Below are positions 63,954 to 64,000 of a stretch of DNA of 64,000 nucleotides, piece after piece; the first letter of the stretch is position 1; each line of letters opens with the position of its first letter. A program made the translations under genes and the position numbers. The notes under the pieces were generated by a model. The model was not told where the DNA came from. It was given only the letters and a program-made list of their open reading frames with translations, and did no database searches. Location of the stretch: contig JAOAEQ010000020.1 of the NCBI GenBank assembly GCA_026416715.1, positions 8,988-72,987 of the forward strand, written 5' to 3'. The DNA is from a bacterium (lineage in GTDB: Bacteria; UBP4; UBA4092; JAOAEQ01).

Positions 63954-64000
63954 ATGTATAAGCTTAACGTGATGATCATTATTGGGACTAGACCGGAAGC
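63954..64000 (+). CDS. wecB: UDP-N-acetylglucosamine 2-epimerase (non-hydrolysing), N-terminal fragment
   Basis: From ATG 63954 the frame reads MYKLNVMIIIGTRPEA to the edge of the window. The segment (V/I)-x-x-I-x-GTRPEA is the hallmark N-terminus of WecB/MnaA, which converts UDP-GlcNAc to UDP-ManNAc for surface polysaccharide synthesis. Only 15 complete codons are visible; no Shine-Dalgarno site is evident. Confidence 0.75.
   Translation, partial: MYKLNVMIIIGTRPE

Overview
The window is a gene-dense stretch of an AT-rich bacterial chromosome carrying about 50 protein genes. I see no rRNA, tRNA, CRISPR array, insertion sequence or phage gene. A LolA-family lipoprotein carrier, a SecA-type secreted protein set, type IV-like prepilin sequences and an E. 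coli-like SdhB suggest a Gram-negative (diderm) organism. A ferredoxin-linked 2-oxoglutarate oxidoreductase and a two-subunit iron-sulfur fumarase suggest anaerobic or micro-oxic metabolism. The prepilin, the long TPR proteins and the S-layer-like and sugar-active secreted proteins resemble those of uncultured candidate phyla. I cannot assign a phylum from this sequence alone.

Layout. Bases 1-5300 (+): the 3' two thirds of uvrB, a GT39-type membrane glycosyltransferase, a small membrane-anchored protein broken by a one-base frameshift and closed by a strong terminator, and an MFS transporter. Bases 5400-12900 (-): two giant TPR proteins, one with a primase-type CHC2 zinc finger and one combining NHL propeller, three SPOR domains, TPRs, a mid-protein membrane helix and a jelly-roll. 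Bases 13300-19900 (+): an orphan PduT-like microcompartment shell protein, a LysE exporter, two related TIM-barrel glycoside-hydrolase-like proteins flanking an EEP-family phosphodiesterase, then hisH and hisA. Bases 19976-24856 (-): an XPB-type helicase with its usual partner protein, and a GAF-GGDEF diguanylate cyclase. Bases 25262-37494 (+): galT, a large secreted FAD oxidoreductase with SLH-like and propeller-like tail, aroK, a liv branched-chain amino acid importer without a binding protein, and a heterodimeric ABC exporter. Bases 37967-39800 (-): rmuC and a prepilin. Then DUF362 (+), and on the minus strand a secreted TPR protein, pgpA, pgsA, rimO and lolA.

Bases 46415-63619 are all on the minus strand and form a TCA-cycle supercluster, transcribed korA-korB-korC-sucC-sucD-mdh-(MBL hydrolase)-(homocitrate/Re-citrate synthase-like)-fumA-lemA-DUF2207-fumB-hydantoinase-sdh membrane subunits-sdhA-sdhB. 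The enzymes cover 2-oxoglutarate to oxaloacetate without a gap. The LeuA/NifV-like enzyme sits exactly where a citrate synthase would close the oxaloacetate-to-citrate step, so I propose it is a Re-type citrate synthase. The last 47 bases are the start of a wecB-like UDP-GlcNAc 2-epimerase gene on the plus strand.

The most interesting items are the orphan PduT-like shell protein with its cluster-binding cysteine, the CHC2-TPR giant, the two-sided NHL/SPOR/TPR/jelly-roll protein, the putative Re-citrate synthase in a TCA operon, and the paired ABC exporter genes whose deviations map to the same composite ATP site.
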